Below are positions 13,950 through 18,451 of a stretch of 18,451 nucleotides of DNA, one piece after another. Where the stretch lies: the NCBI GenBank assembly GCA_043720875.1, contig JAYSRU010000042.1, forward strand, positions 1 to 18,451. The letters run 5' to 3'. Each line of letters opens with the position of its first letter. Within the stretch, counting starts at the first letter, position 1. The translations under genes and the position numbers were made by a program. The DNA comes from JAYSRU01 sp043720875 (GTDB lineage: Bacteria; Bacteroidota; Bacteroidia; Flavobacteriales_D; Crocinitomicaceae). The notes below the pieces were generated by a model. It made no database searches, had not been told where the DNA came from, and saw only the letters and a program-made list of their open reading frames with translations.

Positions 13950-16028
13950 TTAATACCCTCCATACCAACGTCTTCCAAACCACTCTAATCCTAACAAAAG
14001 GAAAAGTATAGCAAACAATATTTTGAAATCGATTAAATTATTTAATACTGATTCTTTATACTCGATGTTAGAAATATCTTTTCTTTTATCGATGAGTTGA
14101 ATTATTTCATTAGCATCCTTCATAAGTCGATAAGATCCTCTTGAATTTTCTGCTAGTTGTTTTAAAACCGTGTGATTTGCATAAACATCTATGCCTTCTA
14201 GGTTTAAATCCTCCACGCTAAACATTCCATTTTTCTTGAAGCTTTTCCCTTTATAATTGGTACTCGCTTCCCACGTATACGTTCCTGGCTTCAAGCCCGA
14301 AAACCTTACATTATAAAAGTTTTCAAACACTGCAAAATCATACGTATACTTCTTGCCTTTTTCATCTTTCACAGTTAATCCAATTTTAGGAGTAACTATC
14401 AATTCCAACGCATCGTTATAAAACTCTGCCTTAAATAGACATTCTTCACCTAAAATAATACGTTTTGGAGGTGTTACGCGTAACGAAGAAGCATTTTCTC
14501 GCACGGTTAAATACTGTCGTACAGCATTAAACAAGGCATTAAACTGAACTTGGTCTCCGGTTTTAAGCTGTTCACTCATTCTCCATCGCCAAAGTCCTTC
14601 CCCTACAAAAACGCCCATTCTCCCTAATCCATTCTTCGAAAAGAATAACATCGGAGATCTTTTCTGAATCGATCCAACTCCTTGATACAAGACTACTTCT
14701 GCCCCATTTGGTGGACGAACTTCACCATAGCGCACTAGTACTGGAGGATAATATTTCAATATCTCACCTAATTTTGGATCCAATATGAAATTCTCAAATG
14801 ACGCATTCATAATCGGTAAAACCTCTTCTGTCTTGGGATTGGTTGGCACACTAAAACCGAGTCCTAAATTAGAAACCACACTCTGACTTGTTCCTGTTCC
14901 AATTACAAAGAATATAGGCTTCTTAGCTTTCTTTAGCGCTTCATAATTCGTTTTATCAAAATTGATTCCTGGTTCATGCCAAACAATAAAATCAACGTCA
15001 ATCAACGATTTATCCCAGTTTTTGGTCAATTTTGACTCAACTTGGATATTTACATCAGATTCCAAAGCACTGCGCAATGCAGAAATATCTGGATGCGGTG
15101 CACCAGAAAGAATCAATACTTTCGTACGAGCATCTAATATTTCGATATAAGAAGTAAAGGTGTTATTTAATAAAGAATATTCTCCATTTCGTGCAGCCAG
15201 TTTTACTTTTATACTGTTTACGCCAATGGTATTACTCTCTACTAAAAACGAAACTCTTTTATAGGCATATGCTCCATTTTTAAACGACACCATTTGGCTT
15301 CCAACTTCTTTTCCGTTTAGTTCGATAGATAATTTAGAAGATCCTTCGCCCAATTTAAACGACTCCAAATCTACCTCTACTGGAAACTTGTTCTTCAAAA
15401 AAGCAATCTCATTTGACATTACCGTTCTTATCAACTGATCTTTTGGAGTAACCGTATCTCCTATACCTAAACAAAATACTGGAGTAAACTTCAACTTTTC
15501 CGCAGCGTAAATTGGACTTGAACCTGTATTAAAGTTTCCATCAGAAACCAATAGTATTGCTCCAATATTTTTCCCAGAATACAGGTCATTAATGTGTTTA
15601 AACGCGGTAGACAAATCTGTTTTATCGCCAACAAATAAGTCTTTTTCGTTAAACGTTTGAACTTTTTCACTAACTGTGTAGTTCACCAACTCAAACCGGT
15701 TTTTAAATTTTTCCTTGAGTAGACCAAGCGTTGCCACTACATCTTTTTTATTTTGTCCGTTGTCTTTATAATTCGTAATCGACTTACTATTATCAATAAT
15801 CGTGATTAACATCGGTTTTTCTTCTCTGTAATTTATCGATTCAAGTAAAAAACCAAGTAACAACATTCCAATTATAGCCAACACAAGAAAACGTACACCA
15901 ATAAAAGCATAGCGTATTTTTTTGGATAAATCTGAGATCCATTCCTTTTTCCTATAGAAGTAAAAGGTTAATGCCAACGCTACTGGCAACCATAAAACAA
16001 GAAGCCATAAGGGCAATAATGTTATCAT
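13950..16028 (-). CDS. Membrane-anchored VWA-domain protein
   Basis: This 692-residue protein begins with two membrane helices (about 5-25 and 40-62), followed by a von Willebrand A domain with an intact metal site: DNSKS (79-83), Thr137 and Asp163 in LVSDGNFNTG. A segment near 300-385 (LILSGAPHPDISALRSAL) resembles the glutamine-amidotransferase-like fold common in this Bacteroidota family. The last 30 residues contain a third membrane helix ending in RRWYGGY, so the bulk most likely lies in the periplasm between the anchors. Function is unknown; related proteins are often near BatA-type genes, which are not present here. It lies 103 bp downstream of the DUF3078 gene on the same strand. Confidence 0.8.
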   Translation of the reverse strand: MITLLPLWLLVLWLPVALALTFYFYRKKEWISDLSKKIRYAFIGVRFLVLAIIGMLLLGFLLESINYREEKPMLITIIDNSKSITNYKDNGQNKKDVVATLGLLKEKFKNRFELVNYTVSEKVQTFNEKDLFVGDKTDLSTAFKHINDLYSGKNIGAILLVSDGNFNTGSSPIYAAEKLKFTPVFCLGIGDTVTPKDQLIRTVMSNEIAFLKNKFPVEVDLESFKLGEGSSKLSIELNGKEVGSQMVSFKNGAYAYKRVSFLVESNTIGVNSIKVKLAARNGEYSLLNNTFTSYIEILDARTKVLILSGAPHPDISALRSALESDVNIQVESKLTKNWDKSLIDVDFIVWHEPGINFDKTNYEALKKAKKPIFFVIGTGTSQSVVSNLGLGFSVPTNPKTEEVLPIMNASFENFILDPKLGEILKYYPPVLVRYGEVRPPNGAEVVLYQGVGSIQKRSPMLFFSKNGLGRMGVFVGEGLWRWRMSEQLKTGDQVQFNALFNAVRQYLTVRENASSLRVTPPKRIILGEECLFKAEFYNDALELIVTPKIGLTVKDEKGKKYTYDFAVFENFYNVRFSGLKPGTYTWEASTNYKGKSFKKNGMFSVEDLNLEGIDVYANHTVLKQLAENSRGSYRLMKDANEIIQLIDKRKDISNIEYKESVLNNLIDFKILFAILFLLLGLEWFGRRWYGGY

Positions 16029-16131
16029 TTACAAATGTGCTAAGAAAATTGTGAATAACATTCAATGGATTGATTGTTTAATCAAAATAAGTCAACAATA
16101 GTGATTTTCCTTCATTAACCCTGTCCGAACG

Positions 16132-17094
16132 CTATTTCTTTTCCGTATAATTCTTTACCGTATAAGAAATACCGAGACCTAATACCGACTTAAACTGGGC
16201 CCTTGGTCCAAAACCTGCGCCATTTGTAACCTGAATATTTATGTCATCATCATAGATCAAATTCCATTGCAACGAAGCTGAAAACCAAGAATTTACTTTA
16301 AAAGAGAATAGTGCTTCAGCATTCACGTCAATGTTACCCGGATTATTCATGTAATTAGAGAACAAGTCAACAGATCCTTTAAAATCGATATTCGTAGCTA
16401 ACGTTTTCTTGTATTTAACCTTGGCGTAAGCTCCAAACTCACCTCTAAATTGTTTGTATTCTGTCAAAACTCCACCTAATGAATTCATAACCCTAGCTTG
16501 AACACCAAATTGTCCAACTTTAGCAAGATTTGTATCTAACACCCACGTTAACTTAGCAGCAACAGGAGAAACAAAAACCGATAAATCATCATTCGGTTTC
16601 CAGTCAATCCCTAATGCAAAATTACCATAACCTGGCGCCATAAATGTAGAAACTCGAACAGAATCATTAGGGAAATTGAATCCGTCTAACATCTGAGTTC
16701 TAAACCCAGCTTGAGCAGAAAAATACCATTTATTTTCTTCCTTTAGCTTATACCCCCAATTGGATGCGAAATCAATTCTATCGTCCGTTTTCTGTAATGT
16801 TGGTTGTTCGCCATTCACTTTTCCAAGAAACTGAACTGCTCCTAATGCTAGTTTTAAATCGTTATCCCACTTTAACTTTCCTTTTTTAAAGTAGGCTGAA
16901 AAATCGCCAAAAGCTAAAGCCGAAATATTATTCCTACCACCGGCAGCCCAATTCACGAAAGACGTTTGACTTCCATTTATACCGAAAATTGATTTAAACT
17001 TCCAATTAGGATCCTTAAGTTCCAAGGTAACAACTTCTTGTCCGGATAACCTTCCTGAAACAAGTAACATAAGAGCAAATACAAATAATTTCAT
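16132..17094 (-). CDS. DUF3078 domain protein, secreted or outer-membrane
   Basis: This 320-residue protein begins with a signal peptide (MKLFVFALMLLVSGRLSGQ), probably cut after SGQ. The mature part opens with the DUF3078 pattern W-K near FGINGSQTSFVNWAAGGRNNISALA and then KGKLKWDNDLKLALG. Alternating strands with aromatic girdle residues run to the end (LGISYTVKNY), suggesting a beta-barrel of the outer membrane. ATG at 17094 is preferred over TTG at 17112, because the latter falls inside a TAnnTTTG box. The function of DUF3078 is unknown. It faces away from the thiolase gene, sharing a 171-bp intergenic region with it. Confidence 0.85.
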   Translation of the reverse strand: MKLFVFALMLLVSGRLSGQEVVTLELKDPNWKFKSIFGINGSQTSFVNWAAGGRNNISALAFGDFSAYFKKGKLKWDNDLKLALGAVQFLGKVNGEQPTLQKTDDRIDFASNWGYKLKEENKWYFSAQAGFRTQMLDGFNFPNDSVRVSTFMAPGYGNFALGIDWKPNDDLSVFVSPVAAKLTWVLDTNLAKVGQFGVQARVMNSLGGVLTEYKQFRGEFGAYAKVKYKKTLATNIDFKGSVDLFSNYMNNPGNIDVNAEALFSFKVNSWFSASLQWNLIYDDDINIQVTNGAGFGPRAQFKSVLGLGISYTVKNYTEKK

Positions 17095-17109
17095 TTTTAT
17101 TTTTTTTGG

Positions 17110-17117
17110 CAAAAATA
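17110..17117 (-). promoter_or_regulatory. Candidate -7 box of the DUF3078 gene
   Basis: On the minus strand TATTTTTG (17117-17110) matches TAnnTTTG, giving a start about 11 nt before the ATG at 17094. No good TTTG lies at the right distance, so support is partial. Confidence 0.4.
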
Positions 17118-17216
17118 ATTCAAATGCTTGAAATGAATACCGATGAGTTGTTAATTTTTAATTATTATTCTACAATCTATTTTTTACCTAGAATAATCAG
17201 CTATTATTCAATCCAA

Positions 17217-17251
17217 TTTGCACTTTAAATTAATAGTAATACTTACTTTTA
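17217..17251 (+). promoter_or_regulatory. Weak promoter candidate of the thiolase gene
   Basis: TTTG (17217-17220) is followed after 23 bp by TACTTTTA (17244-17251), one base off TAnnTTTG at its last position. The spacing is at the long end. It would leave a leader of about 10 nt before the ATG at 17266. Confidence 0.35.
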
Positions 17252-17265
17252 CAAAAATTAAAATT

Positions 17266-18441
17266 ATGAAAGAAGTATATATCGTTTCCGCAGTTCGCAC
17301 ACCAATGGGATCATTCATGGGTTCATTCTCTACAATTCCGGCAACCACATTAGGTTCAATAGCAATCAAAGCAGCAGTTGAACGCGCAGGCATTGCGCCT
17401 TCTGCAGTTACTGAAGTGTTTATGGGAAATGTGCTTCAAGCTGGAAACGGACAAGCACCAGCACGCCAAGCAGCACTTGGAGCTGGATTAGACCAAAGCG
17501 TGGCGTGTACAACTATCAATAAAGTATGTGCTTCTGGAATGAAAGCGGTAATGTTAGGAGCACAAACCATAATGGCAGGAGACAACGAAATAGTTGTTGC
17601 TGGTGGAATGGAAAACATGAGCATGACTCCACATTATTTAAATGGTCGTAACGGAACAAAATTTGGAAATATTCAAATGATTGATGGAATTACTAAAGAT
17701 GGTTTGCTTGATGTTTATAGCCAAGTTCCTATGGGTAATTGTGCTGAAGTATGTGCAACTGAACATAATTTAACACGTGAAATGCAAGATGCTTTTGCAA
17801 TAGAATCTTACACAAGATCAGCTAATGCTTGGGCATCTGGTAAATTTGCAAATGAAATAGTAGGGGTTGAAGTGCCACAAAGAAAAGGAGATCCAATTCT
17901 TGTTATAGAGGATGAAGAGTACAAAAATGTATTTTTAGATAAAATTCCTAGCTTACGTCCTGCCTTTACGAAGGATGGAACTGTTACTGCCGCAAATGCA
18001 TCTACGCTAAACGATGGTGCGTCGGCATTAGTGTTGGCAAGTAAAGAAGCTGTAGAGAAATACGGTTTAAAACCAATCGCAAAAATTCTTGGTTATGCTG
18101 ATGCAGCACACGATCCAACTTGGTTCACAACTGCACCTTCAATAGCTGTACCTAAGGCTTTAGCAAAAGCTGGAATATCTAAAGATGATGTAGACTATTG
18201 GGAATTAAACCAAGCATTTGCTGTAGTAGGTCTTGTAAATACCAAAATATTAGGATTAGATCCTTCAAAAGTTGATGTAAATGGTGGTGCGGTTGCATTG
18301 GGGCATCCGCTCGGAAACTCTGGTTCTCGCGTTATTGTTACGTTGATCAACGTATTAAATCAAAATAATGGTAAAATTGGTGCTGCTGCAATTTGCAACG
18401 GTGGCGGTGGAGCTTCTGCAATTGTTATCGAGAAAATGTAA
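17266..18441 (+). CDS. Acetyl-CoA C-acetyltransferase (thiolase)
   Basis: This 391-residue thiolase condenses two acetyl-CoA, or cleaves 3-ketoacyl-CoA, in the cytoplasm. The catalytic set is complete and at the usual positions: Cys88 (NKVCASGMKA), His347 (GGAVALGHPLGNSG) and Cys377 (AAICNGGGGAS). Other hallmarks are GNVLQAGNGQAPARQAAL, GGMENMS and NASTLNDGASALVLAS. The length equals that of biosynthetic thiolases. The ATG at 17266 starts the conserved KEVYIVSAVRTP; the frame is open to TTG 17218 but only with an unconserved extension. No other beta-oxidation or ketone-body gene is in view, so degradative versus biosynthetic use cannot be settled. Confidence 0.95.
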   Translation: MKEVYIVSAVRTPMGSFMGSFSTIPATTLGSIAIKAAVERAGIAPSAVTEVFMGNVLQAGNGQAPARQAALGAGLDQSVACTTINKVCASGMKAVMLGAQTIMAGDNEIVVAGGMENMSMTPHYLNGRNGTKFGNIQMIDGITKDGLLDVYSQVPMGNCAEVCATEHNLTREMQDAFAIESYTRSANAWASGKFANEIVGVEVPQRKGDPILVIEDEEYKNVFLDKIPSLRPAFTKDGTVTAANASTLNDGASALVLASKEAVEKYGLKPIAKILGYADAAHDPTWFTTAPSIAVPKALAKAGISKDDVDYWELNQAFAVVGLVNTKILGLDPSKVDVNGGAVALGHPLGNSGSRVIVTLINVLNQNNGKIGAAAICNGGGGASAIVIEKM

Positions 18442-18451
18442 ACATAAATTT

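Overview
The window is ordinary chromosomal DNA of a member of the Bacteroidota, most likely order Flavobacteriales. I infer this from several things: the low G+C content; promoters of the Bacteroidota type (TTTG or TTG, 19-23 bp, TAnnTTTG) in front of several genes; starts without strong Shine-Dalgarno sequences; a DUF3078 outer-membrane-type protein; an S24-type XRE regulator; and the ribosomal protein Thx. No phage, transposon, CRISPR array, tRNA or rRNA is visible. No intergenic stretch exceeds 300 bases; the longest are 7950-8216 (267 bp) and 9319-9513 (195 bp).

Layout. (1) 3-1184 (+) is the C-terminal part of a RecQ-family helicase cut by the window edge. (2) 1194-4347 (-) is a four-gene minus-strand cluster, in transcription order: an unrecognised 148-residue class protein, a GTG-started ABC ATPase overlapping it by 8 bp, a YihY/BrkB membrane protein, and an XRE-S24 regulator with its own promoter flanked by direct repeats. 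(3) 4512-7949 (+) is a tight operon: RlmI-like 23S rRNA methyltransferase (TTG start), MATE transporter (ATGA overlap), Fmt (4 bp gap). It is preceded by a leader with a 10-bp inverted repeat and followed by a 14-bp inverted repeat enclosing 50 nt. (4) 8217-9834 (+) holds three separately promoted genes for nucleoid and translation proteins: HU, a TrmH-type tRNA methyltransferase, and ribosomal protein Thx with a long Lys/Ala/Glu/Pro hexapeptide tail. (5) 9929-13929 (+) is the serine block: serC, serA, an internal terminator, a DUF1015 protein and a YggS/PLPBP protein. (6) 13950-17094 (-) holds a membrane-anchored VWA protein and a DUF3078 protein. (7) 17266-18441 (+) is a thiolase.

How the genes fit together. 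SerA and SerC carry out the first two steps of phosphorylated serine biosynthesis. The co-directional DUF1015 and YggS genes overlap each other and follow serA directly, so DUF1015 may act on serine or phosphoserine and YggS may buffer PLP, the cofactor of SerC. RlmI, Fmt, TrmH and Thx all serve ribosome or tRNA maturation and initiation. The points most worth a second look are the Thx tail, the DUF1015-YggS link to serine synthesis, the structured leader before the rlmI-like gene, the inverted-repeat element after fmt, and the operator-like repeats around the S24 regulator promoter. I did not find a clear new multi-gene system; the strongest candidate for undescribed biology is the DUF1015 protein in its serine context.
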